10,042 nt of DNA from an uncultured bacterium (GTDB taxonomy: Bacteria > Krumholzibacteriota > Krumholzibacteriia > LZORAL124-64-63), in NCBI GenBank assembly GCA_903847545.1, contig CAINDZ010000202.1, forward strand, positions 1 through 10,042. The letters are read 5' to 3'. Of the stretch, positions 1 to 7,324 are shown piece by piece. The position numbers were made by a program, and so were the translations under genes. How positions within the stretch are numbered: position 1 is the stretch's first letter; each line of letters opens with the position of its first letter. A model generated the notes under the pieces. That model saw only the letters and a program-made list of their open reading frames with translations, made no database searches and was not told the DNA's origin.

Positions 1-1
1 C

Positions 2-3000
2 ATCCTGCTGGGGCCCGTGCAGAACCAGGAACACTACATGAACGGCGTCGTGGCGCACCGCACCGCGTTCTACGAGTCGATCCTGCCGATGCTCGAGGCC
101 GCCTACGACGAGTTCGGCCAGCTGACCGGCCGCCACTACGGCCTGATCTCGCAGTACAAGGTCGATGATGCCGACACCGTGTTCGTGTCGCTGGGTTCCG
201 CCGCGGAGAACATCGAGGCCGCGGTCGACCACCTGCGCGCGAAGGGCGAAAAGGTCGGCTCGATCCACGCCAACGTCCTGCGCCCGGTGCCCGAGGCCGC
301 CTACGTCAAGGCGCTCGCCGGGCGGAAGAACGTCATCATCATGGAGCGCACCGACCAGCCGCTGGCCGGCGACAACCCGCTGGCGCGCGACATCCGCACC
401 GCCTTCACCAAGGCCGTGCAGGCCGGCACCATCAAGGCGACCGAGGTGCCGAAGTTCTTCTCCGGCATCTACGGCCTCGGTTCGCGCGACTTCCGGCCCG
501 AGGGCATCCTCGGCGCCTACGGCTTCGCGACCGGCACCATCGCCCGCCAGGACGGCCACACCGCCGCCGACGGCACCACGCTGTTCACCGTCGGCATCGA
601 CCATCCGTACGCGGTGAAGGCCGACGAGCGGCCGTCACTGCTGCCCGAGGGCGCCATCGCGGTGCGCCTGCACTCGATCGGCGGCTGGGGCATGATCACG
701 ACGGGCAAGAACTTGGGCGAGATCATCGGCGAACTGGGCGAGCACGTCGCCCGCCGCGACGGCGCCGTCGACGAGTACGGCCGCCAGAAGGAAGTCGTCC
801 ATATCAGCGCCAACCCGAAGTACGGCTCCGAGAAGAAGGGCGCCCCGACCGAGTACTTCCTGGTGGCGGCGCCCGAGCGCATCCGCACCAACTGCGACCT
901 GCGCCACGTGAACGTGGTGCTGTGCTGCGACCCGAAGGCGTTTACGCACACCAACCCGCTCGACGGCATGGCCGAGGGCGGCGCCTTCGTGTGGGAGTCC
1001 GAGGAGGACCCGACGCAGGCCTGGCTGCGCATCCCGCGCAAGTACCGCCAGTCGATCCTCGACAAGAAGATCCGCTTCTTCATCCTGCCTGGCTTCGAGA
1101 TCGCCCGCAAGGCCACCGACCGGCCGGAGCTGCAGCTGCGCATGCAGGGCAACGCCTTCCTGGGAGCGTTCTTCGCCGTCTCGCCGTTCCTCAAGGAGTT
1201 CGGCATCGACCGCGAGCACTTCCACGAGCAGGTCGAGGCCCAGTACCGCAAGAAGTTCGGCCGCTTCGGCGACGCCGTCGTCGCCTCGAACATGGAGGTC
1301 ATGCTGCAGGGCTTCTCGCGCGTGACCGAGATCACGTACGGCGAGGTCGACGCGCCGGACCGCTCGAGCATGCGCGGCGACAGCGTCCTGCCGATGGTCG
1401 GCTGCGGCACGTTCTGCCTGCAGGTGCCCAAGCCGGAGTTCCAGCCCGAGCGCGCGCCCATCTTCCGGCGCGCCACCTTCGACCGCGAGTTCAAGGCCGG
1501 CCTGGGCTACCACCAGCCCGCGTCGGTGCTGTCGGCGGCGGGCGTGGTGGCGGCGGCCACCGGCGACGGCGCCTCGAAGTACGTCGCGCGCCGGCAGGTG
1601 CCGGTCTTCGTCGCCGAGAACTGCACGCAGTGCATGGAGTGCATCTCGTCGTGCCCGGACACCGCGCTGCCCAACACGGCGCAGGACCTGCTGACGCTGC
1701 TGACGACCGCCGTGCGTGGCTACGTGCAGGGCCAGGGCGACCGCGATGCGCTGCTGAAGGCCATGCCCGGCATCGAGCAGCAGGTGCGCGCCGCGATGGT
1801 CACCAGCCAGCAGGCCAAGGCGGGCACGCCCGTGGCCGAGCTGGTGCGCCAGGCCGTCGAGCCGCTGGCCGGCGTCTCGGACGCGGCCAAGGACCAGTTC
1901 CTGGGCATCGTCGGCACGCTGCCGCTGGCCTACAACAAGGTCAACGCCATCTTCCAGAACCTGGAGAAGAAGAACCCCGGCCAGGGCGGCGTCTTCTCGA
2001 TCTTCGTCTCGGACCTGTGCAAGGGCTGCGGCGAGTGCGTCACCGAGTGCGGTGACCACCAGGCCCTGCGGATGGTCGACGAGACCGAGGAGCTGAACGC
2101 CCGCCACACGACGGCGATCAACTTCCTGAACCTGCTGGCCGACACGCCCCGCAAGTACCTGGGCCTGTACGACCCCGAGCAGCCGCACGACTCGCGCGAG
2201 GCCACGCTGCGCAACCACCTGATGGTGCGCTCGAGCTACGACGCCATCGTCTCGGGCGACGGTGCCTGCGCCGGCTGCGGCGAGAAGACGGTGCTGCGCT
2301 CGGTGGCCACCGTCACCGAGGCCTACATGCGGCCGCTGTACCGCACGAAGGCCGCCCGCCTCGAGGCGAAGGCCGCGCAGCTGGCCGAGGTCGGCGTGAA
2401 GCAGTTGGCCGCGCTCAAGGCGTCCGACCCCGCGGGGCACGCCATGTTCGCCAAGGCCGTCGCCCACCTGCTGATGGGCCTCGGTGGCGAGAACGAGGCC
2501 GACACCGACGCCCGCCAGGCCGCGCACGGCGCCATCTCCGACAAGGAGCTGGTCGACGCGCTGGTGGCCGTGCTGAAGGTGGACGCCACCAACCACCGCG
2601 ACATCCAGGCCGTCGACGGCCGGCTGGCCAACGGCATGTCGGTGATGGCGATGGGCGCGCACACGGGTTGCAACAGCGTGTTCGGCTCGACGCCGCCCAA
2701 CAACCCGCACCCGTACCCGTGGATGAACTCGCTGTTCCAGGACGGCGCCACCGTGGCCTGGCTGTTCGGCGAGGCGTTCATCATGGACCACGCGCGCCGC
2801 TCGGTGATCCCCGAGCGCCTGGTCGACACCGTGCTGAAGGGCGCCGGCCTGACGAAGGACCAGTACTTCGCGCTGACGCACTTCACCGACACGCTGATGA
2901 CCGACCTCGAGGCGGCCGAGCTGCCCAAGGCGTGGGGCATCGGCGGCGACGGCGGCATGGGCGACATCGGCTTCCAGAACGTGTCGAAGGCGATCCTGCA

Positions 3001-3925
3001 GGGCCGCCCGAACGTGAAGCTGCTGATGCTCGACACGCAGGTGTACTCGAACACCGGCGGCCAGAACTCGGACTCGTCGGTCATCACCGGCGGCTTCGAC
3101 ATGAACCAGATCGGCGCCGCCACGCAGGGCAAGCTGACCGAGAAGAAGAGCCTGGCCGAGATCTTCACGGCCGGCCACGGCTCGCCCTTCATCGCGCAGG
3201 TCTCGATGGCCAACGCGCCGAAGCTGTACAAGTCGATCCTCGACGCGCTCGAGCACCGCGGCGCCGCGTTCATCCAGAGCTTCACGCCCTGCCAGCCCGA
3301 GCACGGCATCGGCGACGACGGCTCGACGACGCAGTCGCAGCGGGCCCGGGACTGCCGCCTGATCCCCGAGTTCACCTTCAACCCGGCCCGCGGCGAGACC
3401 TACCGCGAGGCCATCGAACTGAAGGGCAACCCGGCGCACGAGAAGGACTGGTGGGAGACCACGCTGAAGTCGACCGGCGACAAGGTGCGCTACACTGTGG
3501 CCCACTACGCCGTGACCGAGGCGCGCTTCCGCCAGCACGTGCGCAAGGTCGACGCGGCCAAGGCCGAGTCGATGGTGGCGCTCGACGACATCCTGGCGCT
3601 GCTGACCCAGGACGACGTCATGCACCGCCGCGTCTTCGACCCCGAGCACGCGTCCTACGTGCCCGACTTCGGCGTCTGGATCAAGGCCGAGAACCACGAG
3701 GGCAAGGCGGGCCTGTACGCGCTGTCGCGCCAGATGGTGCTGCTGTGCGTCGAGCGCCGCAAGGCCTGGCGCCTGCTGCAGAGCAAGGCCGGCCTGGACA
3801 ACAAGGAGTACCGCGCGCAGCGGGCGCTGCTGGCGAAGCTGGCGGCGGGCGAGCTGAAGCGGGACGACTTCCTGGCCGGCGGCGCCGAGATGTTGAAGGC
3901 CGAGGTGGCGAAGCTGACTGCCTAG
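2..3925 (+). CDS. 2-oxoacid (probably pyruvate):ferredoxin/flavodoxin oxidoreductase, long single-chain type, 5'-truncated
   Basis: Cytoplasmic thiamine-diphosphate iron-sulfur enzyme that oxidatively decarboxylates a 2-oxoacid to acyl-CoA and reduces ferredoxin or flavodoxin. The frame is open from base 2, so domain I (pyrimidine binding) is mostly cut off; the GTG at 17 is internal. In order: domain II (about 160-540, with GIYGLGSRDF); gamma domain (about 640-1370, starting IGGWGMITTGKN); a two-cluster ferredoxin domain with CTQCMECISSC (first Cys codon 1622) and CKGCGECVTEC (2018); and the TPP domain. The proximal cluster ligands appear to be Cys at 2267 and 2276 (CAGCGE), 2669 and 3290. 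The Mg/TPP motif is GDGGMGDIG (2948) with DTQVYSNTGGQ (3032). About 1,308 residues are visible, so the full chain should be near 1,550-1,600, against about 1,200 for NifJ/Desulfovibrio PFOR. The excess lies mainly in insertions between the two ferredoxin clusters and within the TPP domain. Pyruvate is the likeliest substrate, but 2-oxoglutarate or another oxoacid cannot be excluded. Confidence 0.95.
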   Translation: MLLGPVQNQEHYMNGVVAHRTAFYESILPMLEAAYDEFGQLTGRHYGLISQYKVDDADTVFVSLGSAAENIEAAVDHLRAKGEKVGSIHANVLRPVPEAAYVKALAGRKNVIIMERTDQPLAGDNPLARDIRTAFTKAVQAGTIKATEVPKFFSGIYGLGSRDFRPEGILGAYGFATGTIARQDGHTAADGTTLFTVGIDHPYAVKADERPSLLPEGAIAVRLHSIGGWGMITTGKNLGEIIGELGEHVARRDGAVDEYGRQKEVVHISANPKYGSEKKGAPTEYFLVAAPERIRTNCDLRHVNVVLCCDPKAFTHTNPLDGMAEGGAFVWESEEDPTQAWLRIPRKYRQSILDKKIRFFILPGFEIARKATDRPELQLRMQGNAFLGAFFAVSPFLKEFGIDREHFHEQVEAQYRKKFGRFGDAVVASNMEVMLQGFSRVTEITYGEVDAPDRSSMRGDSVLPMVGCGTFCLQVPKPEFQPERAPIFRRATFDREFKAGLGYHQPASVLSAAGVVAAATGDGASKYVARRQVPVFVAENCTQCMECISSCPDTALPNTAQDLLTLLTTAVRGYVQGQGDRDALLKAMPGIEQQVRAAMVTSQQAKAGTPVAELVRQAVEPLAGVSDAAKDQFLGIVGTLPLAYNKVNAIFQNLEKKNPGQGGVFSIFVSDLCKGCGECVTECGDHQALRMVDETEELNARHTTAINFLNLLADTPRKYLGLYDPEQPHDSREATLRNHLMVRSSYDAIVSGDGACAGCGEKTVLRSVATVTEAYMRPLYRTKAARLEAKAAQLAEVGVKQLAALKASDPAGHAMFAKAVAHLLMGLGGENEADTDARQAAHGAISDKELVDALVAVLKVDATNHRDIQAVDGRLANGMSVMAMGAHTGCNSVFGSTPPNNPHPYPWMNSLFQDGATVAWLFGEAFIMDHARRSVIPERLVDTVLKGAGLTKDQYFALTHFTDTLMTDLEAAELPKAWGIGGDGGMGDIGFQNVSKAILQGRPNVKLLMLDTQVYSNTGGQNSDSSVITGGFDMNQIGAATQGKLTEKKSLAEIFTAGHGSPFIAQVSMANAPKLYKSILDALEHRGAAFIQSFTPCQPEHGIGDDGSTTQSQRARDCRLIPEFTFNPARGETYREAIELKGNPAHEKDWWETTLKSTGDKVRYTVAHYAVTEARFRQHVRKVDAAKAESMVALDDILALLTQDDVMHRRVFDPEHASYVPDFGVWIKAENHEGKAGLYALSRQMVLLCVERRKAWRLLQSKAGLDNKEYRAQRALLAKLAAGELKRDDFLAGGAEMLKAEVAKLTA

Positions 3926-3945
3926 CTCGCAGCTCAGCGCGAAAG

Positions 3946-3979
3946 AAGAGCGGACCCGGCCAAGGCTGGGTCCGCTCTT
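3946..3979 (+). terminator. Hairpin terminator of the oxidoreductase gene
   Basis: A perfect 12-bp stem (AAGAGCGGACCC with GGGTCCGCTCTT), extended inward by a G-U and two G-C pairs around a CAAG loop, begins 21 bases after the stop codon. The 3' side is only modestly T-rich (CTCTTGTCTTG), so there is no classical U tract. The stem strength and position still make termination or 3'-end protection the best reading. Confidence 0.8.
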
Positions 3980-4022
3980 GTCTTGCGGCGCGGCGCGCCC
4001 GTCGCCTGCCGCCTTCAAGGCG

Positions 4023-4040
4023 ACTTGCGCCGGCGCAACT
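4023..4040 (-). repeat. Intergenic palindrome family, copy 1
   Basis: ACTTGCGCCGGCGCAACT: the central 14 bases TTGCGCCGGCGCAA (4025-4038) are a perfect palindrome, and the outer right base differs from the other three copies. It lies between convergent genes, about 50 bases past the stop of the minus-strand secreted protein gene. Read on the minus strand, the arm GGCGCAAGT is followed 18 bases later by GGCGGCAGGCG (plus-strand positions 4013 to 4003), a block also present after copy 3. Confidence 0.75.
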
Positions 4041-4090
4041 TCCCGGCGGCCTCACGACCTCCTGAACGCGATCGTCCTGAACGCCGATGG

Positions 4091-5023
4091 TCAGCGGAGC
4101 CGCACAACGCGCCGCGAGGTCGACCCGACCGGCGTGGCGACCCGCACGAAATAGATGCCCGCCGGCACGGCACGCCCCTGGTCGTCACGCGCGTCCCAGC
4201 GCACGAAGCCGTCGCCGGCCGGTCGCTCCGCATCGAGAAGCGACGCCACCCGCCGGCCGCCCAGGTCGAAGACGCCGACGCTCACGTGCATGGGAGTCGG
4301 CAGGCTCCAGCGGATGGATGTCCCGGCATCGAACGGATTGGGCTCGACGATGGCGCCCTTGAGCAGCGACGACGTTCCGGGATCTCCCACGGCACTGACC
4401 GGCACCGAGAAGGTGATGTTGTCGAGCGAGAAGCCCGTGGCGCCCTGGTCGTAGTTCCATTTCCAGACGGCGTAGGCGATGCCCGGCTCCTGGATGCCCA
4501 TGAAGGCGCCCTGATTGCCGGACACGCTCGCGATCTCGGTTCCATCGCTCCGATACGCGGTGAGCGTGGTGTTGGACCCTGTCCAGTCCGAATCGCCGCC
4601 GATCGCATTGGCGGCGAACGGGAAATCGAAACGCACCGTCTCGCGCCAGATGGTGCCGGGACCCGTGCCGCCGCCGATGATGTTGGGCGGCGACAGCGTG
4701 GCGCCGAAGTGGCCGCACGCCGGCATCTGGGCCAGGTGGGTCTGGTTCGAGCCGTCGGCAGAGGCGGAAATCAGGATTCCCTGGGCTGCGTACTGGTTGT
4801 GATCCAGGGGGACGTAGCACGGTCCGGCGGGCACCGTGAGTTCGTCGAAGTTCAGCACCGTGCGGCCCGCCTTGAAGGCGGCGATCGCCGTGGCGTCGTA
4901 CGTCGAAAGCACCGACGCGGTGGCGCTGGAAGCCAGGAGCAGCCCGCCTGCCCACAGTAGCATCACCTGGCGCAACCTGGACCTGCGGTCGTTGCTGGTG
5001 CGGATCGGAGTCGGCAGTCGCAT
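4091..5023 (-). CDS. Secreted protein with PEP-CTERM-like lectin-type domain and FlgD/T9SS-like C-terminal domain
   Basis: Predicted 310-residue exported protein of unknown function. The ATG at 5023 is chosen because GGGGAGG lies about six bases upstream and a signal peptide follows directly: a basic N-terminus (NDRRSRLRQ), a hydrophobic core (VMLLWAGGLLLASS) and a likely cut after ATA near residue 36. An open frame continues upstream to 5140 but has no ribosome site. Residues about 56-208 (FDEL, NQYAAQGILIS, GFSLDNITFSV) resemble the beta-sandwich domain common in PEP-CTERM proteins. Residues about 227-310 (EPNPFDAGTSIRWSLP, VFDLGGRRVASL, VPAGIYFVRV, ending RRVVRLR) match FlgD Ig-like/type IX secretion sorting domains. 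Surface attachment or type IX export is inferred from that domain; no export genes are in the window. It is a single-gene unit with its own candidate promoter. Confidence 0.88.
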   Translation of the reverse strand: MRLPTPIRTSNDRRSRLRQVMLLWAGGLLLASSATASVLSTYDATAIAAFKAGRTVLNFDELTVPAGPCYVPLDHNQYAAQGILISASADGSNQTHLAQMPACGHFGATLSPPNIIGGGTGPGTIWRETVRFDFPFAANAIGGDSDWTGSNTTLTAYRSDGTEIASVSGNQGAFMGIQEPGIAYAVWKWNYDQGATGFSLDNITFSVPVSAVGDPGTSSLLKGAIVEPNPFDAGTSIRWSLPTPMHVSVGVFDLGGRRVASLLDAERPAGDGFVRWDARDDQGRAVPAGIYFVRVATPVGSTSRRVVRLR

Positions 5024-5064
5024 GATGTCCTCCCCGGCAGTGCGGCTGATTCTCGACTCTGTCA

Positions 5065-5094
5065 ATCGTAGCATGAAGGCACACCGCTGTTCAA
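5065..5094 (-). promoter_or_regulatory. Candidate sigma-70-type promoter of the 4091-5023 gene
   Basis: On the minus strand, TTGAAC (5094-5089) is followed after 18 bases by TACGAT (5070-5065), preceded by TGC, giving an extended -10. Transcription would start near 5058, leaving a leader of about 35 bases with GGGGAGG before the ATG. Both hexamers match the E. coli consensus only partly, and promoter rules in this phylum are uncertain. Confidence 0.4.
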
Positions 5095-5098
5095 TCAA

Positions 5099-5117
5099 AC
5101 CACAGTGATTTTGTGGT
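5099..5117. promoter_or_regulatory. Inverted repeat upstream of the secreted-protein promoter
   Basis: ACCACA and TGTGGT form a perfect 6-bp inverted repeat separated by seven bases, in a locally AT-rich patch just upstream of the candidate -35 at 5089-5094. The position suits an activator or repressor site. No regulator is identifiable in the window and the repeat is short enough to be chance. Confidence 0.3.
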
Positions 5118-5204
5118 ATATCGGGCGCGGGGGAGCACAATCATCGTCGTGGAATTGCCGGGACGTGCCTGCGGCGCGGACGCCGAAAGGCTGCTCTTTC
5201 CGGG

Positions 5205-5222
5205 ACTTGCGCCGGCGCAAGT
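5205..5222 (+). repeat. Intergenic palindrome family, copy 2
   Basis: Exact 18-base palindrome ACTTGCGCCGGCGCAAGT, 38 bases beyond the stop of the minus-strand membrane-protein gene. A small inverted repeat GAAAG/CTTTC (5185-5200) lies beside it. The plus-strand arm (5214-5222) is followed at exactly +17 (5231) by GCCGCACGGCGCC, which resembles but does not match the end block seen at copies 1 and 3. Confidence 0.8.
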
Positions 5223-5260
5223 TCAGCCCTGCCGCACGGCGCCCGGTCTCGACCAAGCGC

Positions 5261-5611
5261 CTAGAGCCATCCCCGCGCCACCGCCAGGCGCACCAGCAAC
5301 CACAGGCCGGCGGCGACGGGGACCAGCGCGAAGACGTACAGCCACCAGTGCTTCATGGACGCCGGCCCGCCGTCGATCGTCCGCCCGTCGAACCGACTGA
5401 TGTCCAGGAACCGCACGCCGATCATCATCACGACGATGCAGGCGTACAGGGCATCGAGGTGCGACGGCGCGTCCCGGCGGGCCGCGACGAGGGTGCACGC
5501 CAGCAGGGCGAAGTTGCCGATCGCCAGCCAGAAGGTTCGCAGGAAGGTGGAGACCATGTTCGGCGAGTCAGGGGGAGAGCCGGGAGCGTGCGTGCTGGAA
5601 TGGGCAGCCAT
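5261..5611 (-). CDS. Small membrane protein of unknown function (three predicted helices)
   Basis: I do not recognise the family. From the ATG at 5611 the product is 116 residues: a short Pro/Ser-rich N-terminus, then three hydrophobic stretches at about 23-43 (FWLAIGNFALLACTLVA), 52-70 (LYACIVVMMIGV) and 88-110 (WWLYVFALVPVAAGLWLLV). The polar loop between helices 2 and 3 contains RFLDISRFDGRTIDG. No catalytic or metal motif is visible. The start is uncertain: the frame is open to an ATG at 5704 (147 residues), and a start at the internal Met just before the first helix is also possible. None has a good ribosome site; GGGGTGG lies very close to the 5611 ATG. The gene is divergent from rsgA. 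Coding status rests on the clean three-helix pattern and the open frame, so it is less secure than its neighbours. Confidence 0.6.
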   Translation of the reverse strand: MAAHSSTHAPGSPPDSPNMVSTFLRTFWLAIGNFALLACTLVAARRDAPSHLDALYACIVVMMIGVRFLDISRFDGRTIDGGPASMKHWWLYVFALVPVAAGLWLLVRLAVARGWL

Positions 5612-5748
5612 GACCACCCCGTCCGTTTGCGCGCCGGACGCCTGGAGCCCGGCGCGACCCTGGAACACAGCGGCGTGGGCAGGCCAGGGAAGCGGCTGCG
5701 CCATGGACGCCGCATGCCTGGATCATAGCAGATCCGGCCGGCGACGAC

Positions 5749-5754
5749 TATCAT
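5749..5754 (+). promoter_or_regulatory. Possible -10 element for rsgA
   Basis: TATCAT lies 30 bases before the rsgA start codon, a reasonable distance for a short leader, in the divergent gap before rsgA. No convincing -35 is found at 16-18 bases upstream. The same hexamer appears as the -10 candidate of the 8722-9375 gene. Confidence 0.25.
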
Positions 5755-5784
5755 TCGCGGCATCCGGAGCCGGGAGGCACATCC

Positions 5785-6870
5785 ATGCACGACATTCCCA
5801 CGCCGGCCGAGCTGGGCTGGTCCACGCACTGGCATGACGTCTTTGCGCCCCACGGCGCCAGGGGCCTGGTCGCGGGCCGCGTCGTCCGCGGCGACCGCAC
5901 CAGTTCGCTGGTGGCCGTCGCGCAGGGCGTCGTGCGCGCCGGCACCGCCACGCGCCTGCTGAAGGCCGGCGAGGGCCGCGCGATGCTGCCGGTCGTCGGG
6001 GACTGGGTCGCGCTGTCGGTGCCCGACGGTGACGGGGCTTCGCTGATCGAGGCGGTCCTGCCGCGGCGCAACGCCATCGTGCGCGGCGACGCCGCCGGCA
6101 CCGCCGAGGTGCAGGCGCTGGCGGCGAACGTCGACACGGTGTTCGTCGTGCACCCGATCGCCGCCGAGCCGAACCTGCGCCGGCTCGAGCGCGAGCTGTC
6201 GGTGGCCTGGGGTTCGGGTGCGACGCCTGTGGTGGTGCTGACCAAGAGCGACCTTTCGGTCGACGTCGAGGCGGCCCTCGAGGCGGTGGCGACGGTGGCG
6301 ATCGGCGTGGAGGTCGTGCCCGTGAACGGGCTGGACGGTGCCAGCGTGGCCGGCCTGCTCGGGCACGTGGCCGCCGGCCGTACCGCGGTCCTGCTGGGTC
6401 CGTCGGGCGCCGGCAAGTCCACGCTGATCAACGCGCTGCTGGGCGAGCAGCGCCTGGCCACGGGCGGCATCCGTGAAGGCGACGGGCGCGGGCGCCACAC
6501 CACGGTGGCCCGCGAGCTGGTGGGCATCCCGGGCCATGGCGTCATCATCGACACGCCGGGCCTGCGCGCGATCGGGCTGACCGGCGACGAGGACGGCATC
6601 GCCCTGGCGTTCCCGGACATCGAGGCGCTGGCGCCGTCGTGCCGCTTCCGCGACTGCCGCCACGCGGACGAACCCGACTGCGCGGTGCGGGAAGCGGTGG
6701 AGGCCGGCGCGCTGGACCCGGAGCGCCTGGCCAGCTGGCACAAGCTGCAGCGCGAGCACCAGGTGGCCGCCGCGAAGACGGACGCGCGGGCGCGCGCCGA
6801 AGTGCATCGCCAGGGGAGAATCATGGGACGTGTCATCAAGGACTACCACAAGAGGACGGGCAAGCCCTGA
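5785..6870 (+). CDS. rsgA: Small ribosomal subunit biogenesis GTPase RsgA
   Basis: Circularly permuted GTPase that binds the maturing 30S subunit and helps late assembly steps in the cytoplasm. The 361-residue length is normal. An N-terminal OB-fold region (about 28-95, VVGDWVALSV) is followed by the GTPase motifs in permuted order: G4 TKSD (153-156), P-loop GPSGAGKST (205-213), the GRGRHTT switch region (234-240) and G3 DTPG (256-259). The C-terminal zinc site is Cys286, Cys291, His293 and Cys299 (CRFRDCRHADEPDC), followed by a basic tail. The ATG at 5785 has GGGAGG nine bases upstream. The stop TGA overlaps the ATG of the next gene by one base, implying translational coupling. All key residues are present and nothing suggests loss of function. 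Confidence 0.97.
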   Translation: MHDIPTPAELGWSTHWHDVFAPHGARGLVAGRVVRGDRTSSLVAVAQGVVRAGTATRLLKAGEGRAMLPVVGDWVALSVPDGDGASLIEAVLPRRNAIVRGDAAGTAEVQALAANVDTVFVVHPIAAEPNLRRLERELSVAWGSGATPVVVLTKSDLSVDVEAALEAVATVAIGVEVVPVNGLDGASVAGLLGHVAAGRTAVLLGPSGAGKSTLINALLGEQRLATGGIREGDGRGRHTTVARELVGIPGHGVIIDTPGLRAIGLTGDEDGIALAFPDIEALAPSCRFRDCRHADEPDCAVREAVEAGALDPERLASWHKLQREHQVAAAKTDARARAEVHRQGRIMGRVIKDYHKRTGKP

Positions 6871-7061
6871 TGGACGACTCCCACGCCGCCGACCTGACGT
6901 GCCCGTACTGCGGGGAAGAGATCGAGGTCGCCGTCGACTGCTCGGTGCGCCGGCAAGTCTACGTCGAGGACTGCCAGGTGTGCTGCCGGCCCATCGTCAT
7001 CACCCTGGTCAGCTGCGATGGCGAGGTCGAGAGCATCGAGGGGCGCACCGAGGACGAGTAG
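6870..7061 (+). CDS. CPXCG motif-containing cysteine-rich small protein (zinc-ribbon-like)
   Basis: A 63-residue protein with CPYCGEE at 11-17 and CQVCC at 35-39, plus Cys24 and Cys49. This spacing matches the CPXCG cysteine-rich family (Pfam Cys_rich_CPXG), whose members are about this length. The two CxxC pairs should bind one zinc ion; the biochemical role of the family is unknown to me. The acidic C-terminus (ESIEGRTEDE) is typical of a small soluble cytoplasmic protein. Its ATG overlaps the rsgA stop in TGATG, and no good Shine-Dalgarno lies directly upstream (nearest GAGG is about 14 bases away), so expression probably depends on ribosomes finishing rsgA. The pairing suggests, but does not show, a link to ribosome assembly or translation. 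Confidence 0.9.
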   Translation: MDDSHAADLTCPYCGEEIEVAVDCSVRRQVYVEDCQVCCRPIVITLVSCDGEVESIEGRTEDE

Positions 7062-7063
7062 CG

Positions 7064-7117
7064 GGACTTGCGCCGGCGCAAGTCCGGCACTGGTGCAAGT
7101 CCGGCACTGGAGTGAGT
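7064..7117 (+). repeat. Intergenic palindrome family, copy 3, with triplicated right arm
   Basis: The 18-base palindrome (7066-7083), here extended to 22 bases by flanking GG/CC, starts three bases after the CPXCG stop codon. Its right arm recurs with a 17-base period: GGCGCAAGT (7075), GGTGCAAGT (7092) and the degenerate GGAGTGAGT (7109). The 8 bases between arms are CCGGCACT both times. Exactly 17 bases after the third arm starts GGCGGCAGGCG (7126-7136), the block also found beyond copy 1. Confidence 0.85.
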
Positions 7118-7125
7118 CGGGCGCC

Positions 7126-7324
7126 GGCGGCAGGCGCGCCGCAAAATGGGGCGCTCGCTTGCATGCGTGCACCCTGGGAGCGGATGCATAGCGGCTGATG
7201 CCCGTCCGCCAGCCCCGAATAATGAACGCCCATTACACCGGGTCGGAATCGTCTCGCGCGGCCGTTGTCGGGGATAGCTTAACTTGTTTTATTACAGCAC
7301 ATTGAGTGGTGACAAGATCCCTGA
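7126..7324. other. Intergenic stretch without a recognisable gene
   Basis: After the repeat end block, the sequence up to about 7255 holds only weak inverted repeats: GCGGA/TCCGC (7180-7209, with inner GCAT/ATGC) and TAATG/CATTA (7220-7235). From about 7270 the base composition turns visibly AT-richer (AACTTGTTTTATTA). No convincing coding frame, tRNA or known RNA was recognised. The segment may carry leader or promoter material for the downstream ATPase gene, or remnants of acquired DNA. Confidence 0.5.

Noticed and set aside
635..4018. Long minus-strand open frame (1,127 codons) opposite the oxidoreductase
   Set aside because: Its product is low-complexity Arg/Ala/Leu/Val/Gly-rich with no recognisable motif, and it lies antiparallel to a gene with full family motifs. 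Such frames arise from G/C-ending codons.
922..4065. Plus-strand frames at 922-2055 and 2668-4065 within or overlapping the oxidoreductase gene
   Set aside because: Arg/Pro/Gly/Ala-rich shadow translations of the real gene in another frame, with no domain signal.
5704..5784. Strong divergent promoter between the membrane-protein gene and rsgA
   Set aside because: Only a lone TATCAT is found; no -35 at acceptable spacing on either strand.
5428..6849. Large minus-strand frames opposite rsgA
   Set aside because: Composition is typical of a shadow frame; rsgA on the other strand has every conserved motif.
7064..7117. CRISPR array
   Set aside because: Arms are only 9 bases with 8-base spacers that repeat within a locus; CRISPR repeats and spacers are much longer and spacers differ. 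No cas gene is present.
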